NCBI GenBank assembly: GCA_028345055.1
Contig: JAOMCO010000003.1
Location: 52,823 to 116,822 of the forward strand
Direction of reading: 5' to 3'
DNA: 64,000 bases
From: Candidatus Thioglobus sp.
Lineage (GTDB): Bacteria > Pseudomonadota > Gammaproteobacteria > PS1 > Pseudothioglobaceae
The position numbers were made by a program, and so were the translations under genes. This document shows, piece after piece, positions 45,981 through 52,674 of the stretch. Under the pieces are notes generated by a model. It was not told where the DNA came from. It searched no databases and worked only from the letters and a program-made list of their open reading frames with translations. Numbering within the stretch: the stretch's first letter is position 1; the number at the start of each line of letters is the position of its first letter.

Positions 45981-46091
45981 TTAGCCTAATAAAGCTAGTT
46001 TAATCACTATTTTTATTAGAGTTTCGCTCGAGTCTTCTATGTTTTCATTGATACTATTAATGTGTTGTATCAACTGATTATTTTTAATCAT
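45981..46091 (-). CDS. Small protein (36 aa), fourth gene of the HTH operon
   Basis: ATG at 46091 to TAA at 45981 encodes 36 residues, MIKNNQLIQHINSINENIED then SSETLIKIVIKLALLG. The second half is hydrophobic. The start overlaps the previous stop by one base (TAATG), a classic coupling junction. It is too short for ordinary gene calling but the junction supports it. Confidence 0.45.
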   Translation of the reverse strand: MIKNNQLIQHINSINENIEDSSETLIKIVIKLALLG

Positions 46092-46276
46092 TATTTTGAT
46101 CCATCCCTAAATGTTTCATTAAATATTGCATCAACTCTTCTATTAAACTCATCTTGAGTATAGAGGTCTATAAATAGACCCTGAACATACTCCTTAAATT
46201 TTTTAGCTTTTTCTTGATGTTTGATTAGCTCCTCTTGAGTATCTTTTATTTTTGGATCTAGTTCGGTTATTTCCAT
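46091..46276 (-). CDS. Small charged helical protein (61 aa)
   Basis: A 61-residue peptide, mostly charged and predicted alpha-helical (DTQEELIKHQEKAKKFKEYV, then DEFNRRVDAIFNETFRDG). No domain is recognised. An excellent AGGAGG lies six bases before the ATG, so the gene is probably translated well. It follows the HTH gene by 19 bp and is third in the operon. Confidence 0.65.
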   Translation of the reverse strand: MEITELDPKIKDTQEELIKHQEKAKKFKEYVQGLFIDLYTQDEFNRRVDAIFNETFRDGSK

Positions 46277-46295
46277 TACTTCCTCCTGATAAAAA

Positions 46296-46514
46296 TTACT
46301 GATTTATAAAAAAAACTTCTTGTATCTCCATATCAAATGCCAGCGCAATCTTAAACGCTAAATCTAATGATGGCGTGTATTTATATTTTTCAATTGCAAC
46401 GATGGTCTGTCTAGAGACGCCAACTTCTTCTGCTAGCTGCTGCTGAGTCATCTCATCATTATTGAATCTGAGCTTTCTCACGACATTTTCTATGTGAATC
46501 TTTTTCTGAAACAT
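46296..46514 (-). CDS. XRE-family HTH regulator (72 aa)
   Basis: A compact 72-residue helix-turn-helix protein with the typical MTQQQLAEEVGVSRQTIVAIEKYKYTPSLDLAFKIALAFDMEIQEVFF run. It is of the small YozG/PBSX-like class usually encoded beside a membrane protein. It begins 2 bp after the membrane gene stop. Palindromic boxes upstream of the operon (46795-46870) are candidate operators for autoregulation. Confidence 0.9.
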   Translation of the reverse strand: MFQKKIHIENVVRKLRFNNDEMTQQQLAEEVGVSRQTIVAIEKYKYTPSLDLAFKIALAFDMEIQEVFFINQ

Positions 46515-46516
46515 TT

Positions 46517-46783
46517 CTATCTATAGAGATAAATCTTAAATAAAAGACCAAAAATACTCACTATAAATCCTGAAAGAATAACAGCAATTAGGCCTGTGGT
46601 GATATTAAGATTAAACCAGCCTAATAAGACAAAAGTAGTTACAATTGATATTCCAATTACCTGGGCTAGTACTTTTGAAATTGACTGTATTGTTAATGCA
46701 TCAATTAAGTTAAGCCACATCCAAGTTATCGCAATCAATGCTCCGGTAATCTCAGCCAAAGTGTTTCTTATTTTTATATTCAT
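46517..46783 (-). CDS. Small three-helix membrane protein (88 aa)
   Basis: An 88-residue protein with three hydrophobic segments (about 10-28, 36-56, 60-82). It has no named family that I recognise. It is the first gene of a four-gene operon with an XRE regulator, a charged helical protein and a short hydrophobic protein. The regulator-membrane pairing resembles small stress- or signal-responsive modules. The function is not known. Confidence 0.65.
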   Translation of the reverse strand: MNIKIRNTLAEITGALIAITWMWLNLIDALTIQSISKVLAQVIGISIVTTFVLLGWFNLNITTGLIAVILSGFIVSIFGLLFKIYLYR

Positions 46784-46794
46784 TAGACTAGGTA

Positions 46795-46870
46795 AATAAT
46801 TATCTTACATGTAAAGTATATCATACATATTGTAATAATTATCTTACTTTATGTAAATAATATATTACAT
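46795..46870. promoter_or_regulatory. Control region of the HTH operon with nested palindromes and a direct repeat
   Basis: AATAATTATCTTAC occurs at 46795-46808 and again at 46834-46847. TTACATGTAA (46805-46814) is a perfect palindrome and ATGTAA-N8-TTACAT (46851-46870) is an inverted repeat of the same half-site. The shared TTACAT/ATGTAA half-sites suggest binding by the operon's own XRE protein. Confidence 0.5.
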
Positions 46871-46939
46871 TTTAGCTCAATATTTATAAATTTAAATAAA
46901 AGCTTTAAATTAACAAATTAGCTTATAAAATATAAGTTT

Positions 46940-47290
46940 ATGAAAAAATTTATTTTTATTTTTCTCACATTGATTTTAAAAAGCTCACTTGGTTCATTAG
47001 AAATTAATGGATTTAGTGATGTCGAGATTTGCATGTTTGCGAATGATCCGCCACTTCCAGCCCAAGTAACTTTTGAGATTAAAGCTAGAGGCATAGAATG
47101 CAATGATGGAAAGATAATTAAAGCATCAGAAACATTAATTTCAATAGATTCTATTAGAATTCAGAAACTCAAAAGATGGAATAAAATTATTAGTGGTAAG
47201 GGCCCAATATACTCTACTCGCTTTGGAGCAGACTTAAAAATTAATTCTCTTGGAAATGAAAAGTCGATAACAATCGATAAATCTTTTTAA
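46940..47290 (+). CDS. Small secreted protein with Cys31/Cys54 domain
   Basis: A 116-residue exported protein. The domain start INGFSDVEICMF puts Cys31, Pro40, Arg50 and Cys54 at the same residue numbers as in the proteins at 41344 and 44609, with FEIKARGIECNDG around the second Cys. After the domain the sequence differs from the other two and is basic. The gene diverges from the HTH operon. TATAAA at 46924-46929 lies ten bases before the ATG and no Shine-Dalgarno is seen. The function is unknown. Confidence 0.62.
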   Translation: MKKFIFIFLTLILKSSLGSLEINGFSDVEICMFANDPPLPAQVTFEIKARGIECNDGKIIKASETLISIDSIRIQKLKRWNKIISGKGPIYSTRFGADLKINSLGNEKSITIDKSF

Positions 47291-47545
47291 TTTTTTTTGA
47301 AATTAGATTTCATAAAAAATCCCACTTATATCAAGAGGTGAAATTTTTTTCATAATTTTAACAAATCACCTGTTAATGAGGTCGAAATTTGCTTGATGGT
47401 AATGCTTTATTCATCTCAACTTAAAAATCTTAAATATTAAGTAAGTAAATTTTATGTAAGTTCATCTGATGCCAAAGAGATAATTATTAAAAGCCAATTT
47501 GGAGCGACTTCTAGTTAGATTTTCTGACGCAATAGCTATCTTTAT
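47291..47545. other. AT-rich gap without a recognisable gene
   Basis: About 250 bases after the two-Cys gene hold no convincing ORF, hairpin terminator or RNA gene on either strand. Only short T-rich runs are visible. The control region of the Sel1 gene begins at the right end. Confidence 0.5.
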
Positions 47546-47547
47546 CT

Positions 47548-47594
47548 AAATAACTCTTAATCTACATTTAATCTTCATTTCATGTGACTAGAAT
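47548..47594 (+). promoter_or_regulatory. Pho-box-like repeat and -10 box before the Sel1 gene
   Basis: ATAACTC-TTAA-TCTACAT-TTAA-TCTTCAT (47550-47578) consists of 7-mers at exactly 11-bp spacing, the clearest example of the motif in this window. TAGAAT (47589-47594) follows ten bases later, and the ATG at 47602 comes seven bases after that. This matches activator-dependent promoters in which the box replaces the -35 element. Confidence 0.55.
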
Positions 47595-47601
47595 TGTCAG
47601 T

Positions 47602-48036
47602 ATGAAAATCAAAACTCTAATATTAATAGCACTAACCATTTTTTCATTAGGTTCAAATGCGGATCTCAAAAAAGCCATAGCATATGATCAGGCCGGGGAG
47701 TATGAAAAAGCTGGAAATGAGCTCTACAAGATTAGTTTGCTAGCCACTAGGGGGCATCCTAGGGCAATGTATGAGTTTGGTACAATGCATATGAAAGAGG
47801 GAATGTGGGTTGTTCAGAGTGAGGAAGCAGCCATTAATTGGTGGCTTAAATCTGCAAATTTAGGATATGCTCCAGCACAGTATACAATTGGTGCATCTTA
47901 TATTCGCGGTATTGGTGTCGATAAAGATTTAATTGAGGCAAAAAAGTGGCTCGAGAGAGCTATGGATAGCACCTATACTAAATACAGCAAGGTTGCTAAA
48001 GAGCTCTATTCACTAAATAATTTAGATAATATTTAA
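47602..48036 (+). CDS. Sel1-repeat (TPR-like) secreted protein
   Basis: About 144 residues: a signal peptide (MKIKTLILIALTIFSLGSNA) and a mature helical-repeat domain with two Sel1-like repeats. These are ARGHPRAMYEFGTMHMKEG and NLGYAPAQYTIGASYIRGIGVDKDLIEAKKWLERA. Sel1 repeats mediate protein-protein contacts. I chose the ATG at 47602, since the in-frame GTG at 47584 lies inside the promoter region. The Pho-box-like motif suggests stress or nutrient control. Confidence 0.78.
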   Translation: MKIKTLILIALTIFSLGSNADLKKAIAYDQAGEYEKAGNELYKISLLATRGHPRAMYEFGTMHMKEGMWVVQSEEAAINWWLKSANLGYAPAQYTIGASYIRGIGVDKDLIEAKKWLERAMDSTYTKYSKVAKELYSLNNLDNI

Positions 48037-48069
48037 GGTGACTTGGCCAAAGAGGGTTTGGTGTAAAAC

Positions 48070-48131
48070 ATATAGCAAGTTCTCTCTCATCATAGCTATT
48101 TAGACGCGTCGGCTATGATGTCTTGCTATAT
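48070..48131. other. Large two-part hairpin, possible structured RNA
   Basis: The outer stem ATATAGCAAG (48070-48079) pairs with CTTGCTATAT (48122-48131), all ten bases. An inner stem CATCATAGC (48088-48096) pairs with GCTATGATG (48112-48120), all nine. An asymmetric 8-versus-1 internal loop and a 15-base apical loop with GACGCGTC separate them. There is no T run, so it is not an ordinary terminator. It lies 33 bp after the Sel1 stop. Confidence 0.55.
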
Positions 48132-48173
48132 ATCTAAAATATTTAACTAGCACATGATTAATAACCTCTGAAA

Positions 48174-48233
48174 AAAAGCAGAGAATTTTGTTGGATAGGA
48201 GAAAGCTATTCAGAATATTAGTCCTCTGCTTTT
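48174..48233. other. Second two-part hairpin, possible structured RNA
   Basis: AAAAGCAGAG (48174-48183) pairs perfectly with CTCTGCTTTT (48224-48233). Inside, GGATAG (48193-48198) pairs with CTATTC (48206-48211) with one G-T pair and a 7-base loop. It follows the first hairpin by 42 bp in the same 313-bp gap and has the same outer-stem/inner-stem layout, so both may belong to one RNA. Confidence 0.5.
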
Positions 48234-48349
48234 GAACTAGTATACTGAATTTATATACCAAAAAGAACCTCATTATCTATATTAATAATTAAATCATAAA
48301 TTTAGGCACTGTGTTATAGTAATTTTTTTTAATCCTATAGAAGAATATT

Positions 48350-48718
48350 ATGAGTTTAACTTTAGTTTTCAGAATTCAAGCTGTACTTTTTGGTCTTTTT
48401 GGTTTGGGTGCGTTGCTAGCCCCTGCAGCAATGATGGGGTCTTTTAATTTTGAAGCTGGTAGAAGTACAGCTGATTTACTACAAGGCCTATCATTAATGT
48501 TATTAGCAATGTCCTATATCAGCTGGCAGATGCCAAACTGGGCTGGCGATAATTTGAAAACTGTAGGAATGTTTTATGCAGTTTGGCATGTACTCTATGT
48601 TATTTTAAGTGGCTGGCAAGTTAGTACTGGTGCATTCCCTGGCGGATTAGAAAATATTCTTAATCAAGTAGGTCCTGATGTAGTTCTGGCAATTCTATTT
48701 TTCTGGAAATCAAGATAA
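48350..48718 (+). CDS. Small four-helix membrane protein (paralogue of the protein at 14628-14996)
   Basis: A 122-residue protein with four membrane segments. It shares with the 14628 protein the block SWQMPNWAGDNLKTVGM, the later GWQVSTGA and the C-terminal ILFFWK. Both are the same length. The function is unknown. The gene has its own terminator. Confidence 0.75.
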   Translation: MSLTLVFRIQAVLFGLFGLGALLAPAAMMGSFNFEAGRSTADLLQGLSLMLLAMSYISWQMPNWAGDNLKTVGMFYAVWHVLYVILSGWQVSTGAFPGGLENILNQVGPDVVLAILFFWKSR

Positions 48719-48736
48719 ATTTTTAGATTAATTAAT

Positions 48737-48766
48737 AAAAAGGCCCTTATGATTAGGGCCTTTTTT
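48737..48766 (+). terminator. Rho-independent terminator
   Basis: AAAAAGGCCCT (48737-48747) pairs with AGGGCCTTTTT around a 7-base loop, followed by a T run. It ends the upstream membrane-protein gene and, being A/T-symmetric, may also stop the convergent DUF2256 transcript. Confidence 0.92.
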
Positions 48767-48785
48767 GTTTTAAAAATAACACTCT

Positions 48786-48905
48786 TTAAGTTTTATTTCT
48801 TCTGCATCTCTCACTGCAATACAAAACATTCTCCCAGTCCTTCCTCCATTTCTTTCTCCAGGTAAAAGGCTTCCCACAGGTCTTGCAAATTTTTTCAGGT
48901 TTCAT
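48786..48905 (-). CDS. DUF2256 zinc-ribbon-like protein (39 aa)
   Basis: ATG at 48905 to TAA at 48786 encodes 39 residues. Four cysteines lie in the diagnostic order [18 protein letters not shown] and YCSERCR, that is C-x2-C and C-x3-C. This is the whole DUF2256 family signature and usual length. It probably binds zinc. The function is unknown, although family members often lie close to photolyase/cryptochrome or DUF2805 genes (recalled, not checked). It diverges from the MORN gene. Confidence 0.88.
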   Translation of the reverse strand: MKPEKICKTCGKPFTWRKKWRKDWENVLYCSERCRRNKT

Positions 48906-48927
48906 CTAATATTCCATTCATTTGAAA

Positions 48928-48933
48928 TATAAT
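48928..48933 (+). promoter_or_regulatory. -10 box of a leaderless MORN-protein transcript
   Basis: A perfect TATAAT is followed by exactly six bases and then the ATG at 48940, with no ribosome binding site, so transcription would begin at the start codon. Confidence 0.5.
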
Positions 48934-48939
48934 TCTACT

Positions 48940-49725
48940 ATGAAAATAAATTTCATAACAGTAGTTACTTTTTATTTATTTTCTAGTCCATTAATGGCTA
49001 ATTTTAATGATGCTTTTCTTGAAGATGTTATTGACATAACCCAATTAGAATTTTCTGATGGTAGTTTTTATCAAGGTCAGGTCAGTGAATGCCTTCTTGA
49101 TCTTATTGTTATTTCTTGCATGCATGGTAAGGGAGTATATACCTTTAAAACTGGCTCCAAATATACTGGAAAATTTTCTAATAATAAACCAAATGGACAA
49201 GGCTTTTTTAGACATACTGATGGCCAAAGTTATGAAGGTGATTTTCAAGATGGAATGATTGATGGTTATGGTGTAATGATCTATCCAAATGGAATTAGGT
49301 ATGAAGGAAACTATAAAAAGAATAAAAGAGAGGGCTTTGGCATTATGGTATTTAGGGATGCAGGCATATATCAAGAAAATAGTCGATACGAAGGGCAATG
49401 GAAAAATGATAGAGCAAATGGATTTGGTTTTTTTAAGTATGTAAATGGTCAGAGCTATACTGGTAATTTTGAGGATGGGATTATGTCAGGCGATGGAATC
49501 ATGATGTATCCAGATGGAAGGCGATATGAAGGAGAGTTTTTAAATAATCAGCGTAATGGCTATGGAGTAATGATCTATCAGGATGAAAGCAAATATCAGG
49601 AGGGGAGTCGTTATGAGGGAGAGTGGTTAAATGACATGCGACATGGTAATGGCGAGATGATTTATTTGAATGATGGGCGACGGTTAAAAGGGTTATTCAA
49701 GGAGAATGCTTTTATTGATAGTTAG
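48940..49725 (+). CDS. MORN-repeat protein, predicted secreted
   Basis: About 261 residues: a signal peptide (MKINFITVVTFYLFSSPLMA) and eight MORN-type beta-hairpin repeats, each of the form Y-x-G-x-(F/W)-x(4)-G-x-G. MORN repeats bind lipids or partner proteins. Repeats 2-4 and 5-7 form a duplicated three-repeat unit, each ending with a longer (Y/K)QE-x-SRYEG repeat. The in-frame TTG at 48922 is less likely than the ATG. A strong terminator follows. No enzyme domain is present. Confidence 0.85.
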   Translation: MKINFITVVTFYLFSSPLMANFNDAFLEDVIDITQLEFSDGSFYQGQVSECLLDLIVISCMHGKGVYTFKTGSKYTGKFSNNKPNGQGFFRHTDGQSYEGDFQDGMIDGYGVMIYPNGIRYEGNYKKNKREGFGIMVFRDAGIYQENSRYEGQWKNDRANGFGFFKYVNGQSYTGNFEDGIMSGDGIMMYPDGRRYEGEFLNNQRNGYGVMIYQDESKYQEGSRYEGEWLNDMRHGNGEMIYLNDGRRLKGLFKENAFIDS

Positions 49726-49746
49726 TAATTAAAGAGTATCCATAAT

Positions 49747-49775
49747 AAAAAAGCCCTCAATGAAGAGGGCTTTTT
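49747..49775. terminator. Bidirectional terminator between MORN and proteorhodopsin genes
   Basis: AAAAAAGCCCTC (49747-49758) and GAGGGCTTTTT (49765-49775) form an 6-bp GC-rich stem with A and T runs on either side, so it serves both convergent genes. Confidence 0.9.
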
Positions 49776-49800
49776 AAAATTTTAAATCTAGAAGCTTATA

Positions 49801-50505
49801 TTAGGCTTCTGATTCTTTAACCGCAACATTCCAAATAATCAAGCCAAACAGGATTTTGTTAACAAAATCTGCAAGATTATAAATAATGTTAAGAGATCCA
49901 GAGTCTACACTGCCCATCATATATCCAAAGATATATCCTAGTGGGTAGATTGCCCAACCAACTAGCACAATCAACCTTAGTGCATTAAAAGCAGCTCTAA
50001 CACCTGCATTGGCATCAGCAGCTTTACTTGCTTCTCCACCAAAGATCTCCCAGATGATAATTGCCCAACCTATCATTCCAATGATAAATCCTAGTGAGGC
50101 TGAAATTAGCATCGCTTCACCTGCAAAACCACCGATAAGCATTACTAATGTTCCAACTAATAATCTCCAGAAAGAATTTGTTGAAATTGAGGCACCTACA
50201 GCCTTAAGAATAATAAAGAATTCAATCATTAGTAAAGGCACTGTAATTAACCAGTCAATATACCTATAAACGATTGGTGAATCAGGAGAACCAGCGAGTA
50301 CTGAGGCAACCCAATAGTCTCTCATGTAGTAGTAGTGAATTGCAGCAACTAGTGTGACTAATCCTGCAATTGTCATTGAAAGTTTCCACTCTTTTTTTAC
50401 AGACATTCCTTCATAAAAAAAGAATACTGTTGCAGCTACCATTGCAACAGATACTAACCAAAATGAGACGCCAACAAAATCTCCAGCTTGTAACATGCCT
50501 TCCAT
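49801..50505 (-). CDS. Proteorhodopsin (green-type light-driven proton pump)
   Basis: A 234-residue seven-helix retinal protein. Helix C has RYIDWLITVPLLMIEF with Asp84 (acceptor), Thr88 and Glu95 (donor), the DTE motif of proton pumps. Leu92 at the tuning site corresponds to Leu105 of green proteorhodopsin. Helix G has DFVNKILFG with the retinal-binding Lys217. The loop between helices B and C is about five residues longer than in the SAR86 protein. GGAG precedes the ATG. No carotenoid or blh genes are seen nearby, so retinal must come from genes elsewhere. Confidence 0.97.
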   Translation of the reverse strand: MEGMLQAGDFVGVSFWLVSVAMVAATVFFFYEGMSVKKEWKLSMTIAGLVTLVAAIHYYYMRDYWVASVLAGSPDSPIVYRYIDWLITVPLLMIEFFIILKAVGASISTNSFWRLLVGTLVMLIGGFAGEAMLISASLGFIIGMIGWAIIIWEIFGGEASKAADANAGVRAAFNALRLIVLVGWAIYPLGYIFGYMMGSVDSGSLNIIYNLADFVNKILFGLIIWNVAVKESEA

Positions 50506-50572
50506 ATTAACTCCTTAACTAAAAAGATAAAAATTAAATAATTTACGCAGCTATTTTTAACCGCAGATTTGG

Positions 50573-50578
50573 ATTATA
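50573..50578 (-). promoter_or_regulatory. -10 box of the proteorhodopsin promoter
   Basis: On the minus strand a perfect TATAAT preceded by GGG lies about 67 bases before the proteorhodopsin ATG. The -35 region is only T-rich. The leader would be about 60 bases with a good Shine-Dalgarno. Confidence 0.5.
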
Positions 50579-50714
50579 CCCACAAAAAACTAAATAAAAA
50601 ATACATGAAATTAATATGGTTTTTTATGATCTATAATTTAAAAATTTATACATTTGTGCTCATAAAATGATAGTATTAAATCATTAATAATATTCTTAAA
50701 ATTGGGAGATAAAA

Positions 50715-51407
50715 TTGGAAATAAAGCTTATATATTTTAACCAGCCTTTTTGGCGTGCAGAAGTTGCTAGATTGCCATTATTTATGTCAAATATTGAGTT
50801 CGAAGATTTCAGAATCACGGATGAAGATCTTAGATATTTAAAAGCAAATGGTAAATTAAAAGATGGAACTTCAATTCCATTCAGACAACTTCCTGTTTTG
50901 GTAGTTGATGGTCATAGTATTGCTCAATCAGGAGGGATTGCTCGAATCTGTGGAAAGCTAAGTGGAATGTATTCTGAGAACATCATTGATGCTGGCAAGG
51001 TTGATCAAATAATTGATACGGTCACTGATATTAATGAAATGCTAAATCCTTCAATGCGTGAAAATGACCAGAAGATTAAGAAGAAAATGCGAGCTGAATT
51101 GAGTAATGATTCTTTGCCCAAATACTTTAGTTATTTAGAGGAGATCTTAGAGGCAAATAATTCAGGTTGGTTCGTCGGAGATGACATGACCATTGCCGAT
51201 ATTGCAGTTTGGAGTTTGCTTGGCTGGATTGCTCAGGGTGTTCTTGATAATATACCACCAGATTTACCTAAGTCTTTTGATAGGCTTACTCATTTATATA
51301 ATGAGATTAGTCAAAAACCCAAAGTTCAGGAGTGGAAAAGAATGACCTACTCCTATGAGGTGTCTGCAACTGGAGAGTATAACTATCATGTTCCTGATAA
51401 GATTTAG
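50715..51407 (+). CDS. Glutathione S-transferase family protein
   Basis: A 230-residue protein with an N-terminal thioredoxin-fold domain (MEIKLIYFNQPFWRAEVARLPL, then the cis-Pro segment RQLPVLVVDGHSIAQSGGIARICGKL). An all-helical C-terminal domain contains GWFVGDDMTIADIAVWSLLGWI. It resembles sigma-class GSTs. The start is TTG with GGGAG six bases upstream. It diverges from proteorhodopsin and converges with the Rieske oxygenase, overlapping by 4 bp. Confidence 0.88.
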   Translation: MEIKLIYFNQPFWRAEVARLPLFMSNIEFEDFRITDEDLRYLKANGKLKDGTSIPFRQLPVLVVDGHSIAQSGGIARICGKLSGMYSENIIDAGKVDQIIDTVTDINEMLNPSMRENDQKIKKKMRAELSNDSLPKYFSYLEEILEANNSGWFVGDDMTIADIAVWSLLGWIAQGVLDNIPPDLPKSFDRLTHLYNEISQKPKVQEWKRMTYSYEVSATGEYNYHVPDKI

Positions 51408-52582
51408 CCTGTTATTTTTGAGATGTACCTCATGAATTGCCATAGATTTTTTTCAATAGGATGATATGTTCCACTTGGTAATCTGCTAGATTGACTACCC
51501 TTATAAAGGCCTTCAACAAGGGCTTTGTCCTCTTCGTTAGCAGTATTCATATAGCTAATCATATCTTTAAGCCAGCTTTCATAGTCTTTTTCAGCAATAT
51601 CATTAATGACCTCTGGAGGTAATGCAACTCCCCAATTTGCCTTAAACTGACCAACACCATTAGGCATAACTGAAACCCACCAGAGGTAATCTGGCATAAG
51701 GGTCACTAAGTGGTTTGGAAAGATACAGAAATCAACCATTGTCCGTCTCCACTTCCCTTTTAGATTTGTATTTTTTGGATGGGCAGCACCTGGACCATTT
51801 TCGGACTCTTGAGGCGCAAGGTGGTAGCAGTAATGATTACTATCTTCTCCGCATTCATAATCCTTAATTCGTTTCTTGTGCTTTGCAAATGTCTTTGGAT
51901 GTGCAATTGGGACATGATAACTTTCAGTAAAGTTTTCAATAAGATTTTTCCAGTTAGTATTCCAACTCATTGACTCTCTAATAACTGTTTTATAGCTTCC
52001 CATATCATACTGCCCCACAATGTTTTTTTGAAAGGTACCTAATGAATCTGAAATTTTTTTGCTTGGCTTTTGTGAGAGTGTTAAATATATAAAGCCTTCC
52101 CAAGTTTCTATATGTATTAATTCCAAGCTATTTTCTTTGACATCAAAGTCCGATTTTAAATCCATAAATGGCGCATGATTTAATTGACCATCTATTCCAT
52201 AGGTCCAAGCATGATTTGGACAAGTAAATGCATATGCATGTCCTGATTCTTCTTTAACAAGGCATGTGAAACGGTGTGCGCAGGCATTGATAAAACCCTT
52301 AATATCTCCTGATTCTTGTCTAACAACTAAAACTGGTGTTCCTGCTATCTCATGAGTAATATAGTCACCACTGCTTGGAATTTCATCACATCGAGCAATA
52401 CAAATCCATTCCTGATTAAAAATCCTAGATTGCTCATGGTTGTAGAATTCTACAGAATGATTAAGTGCTGACGGAATAGGTGTTGCATCTTCAAAAGGCT
52501 TTTTAGAGTAATCCTTAATCAGCTTAAGAGAAGACTCAAGAGCAATGTTAGTGTAGATATTTAAATCTATCTCCGTTTTCAT
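51404..52582 (-). CDS. Rieske [2Fe-2S] aromatic-ring-hydroxylating-type oxygenase, alpha subunit
   Basis: A 392-residue two-domain oxygenase. The Rieske cluster is bound by CAHR (Cys-x-His) and CPNH (Cys-x2-His), about 17 residues apart. The catalytic domain has WNTNWKNLIENFTESYHVPIAHP, the His-x(4)-His iron site with the adjacent Glu/Asn pattern. The family hydroxylates aromatic rings or demethylates compounds such as betaines. No reductase or ferredoxin gene is adjacent, so electrons come from elsewhere. The substrate cannot be read. Confidence 0.9.
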   Translation of the reverse strand: MKTEIDLNIYTNIALESSLKLIKDYSKKPFEDATPIPSALNHSVEFYNHEQSRIFNQEWICIARCDEIPSSGDYITHEIAGTPVLVVRQESGDIKGFINACAHRFTCLVKEESGHAYAFTCPNHAWTYGIDGQLNHAPFMDLKSDFDVKENSLELIHIETWEGFIYLTLSQKPSKKISDSLGTFQKNIVGQYDMGSYKTVIRESMSWNTNWKNLIENFTESYHVPIAHPKTFAKHKKRIKDYECGEDSNHYCYHLAPQESENGPGAAHPKNTNLKGKWRRTMVDFCIFPNHLVTLMPDYLWWVSVMPNGVGQFKANWGVALPPEVINDIAEKDYESWLKDMISYMNTANEEDKALVEGLYKGSQSSRLPSGTYHPIEKNLWQFMRYISKITG

Positions 52583-52674
52583 GAAAAAATTGTATCAGGA
52601 AAGAAAACTCTGTCAATATGACAAAGATTAATTAAAAAAACCTAAATTTTTGAGGTTTTTATTATAATATTTTT

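Noticed and set aside
47550..47578. TTAA-N7-TTAA pattern resembling a CtrA box
   Set aside because: CtrA is an alphaproteobacterial regulator, and the 11-bp phasing with TCWTCAT cores fits an OmpR/PhoB-type site better.
48070..48233. 6S RNA as the identity of the two hairpins
   Set aside because: 6S RNA is a single long hairpin of about 180 bases with a central bubble. Two separate short hairpins do not fit, and no 6S consensus is visible.
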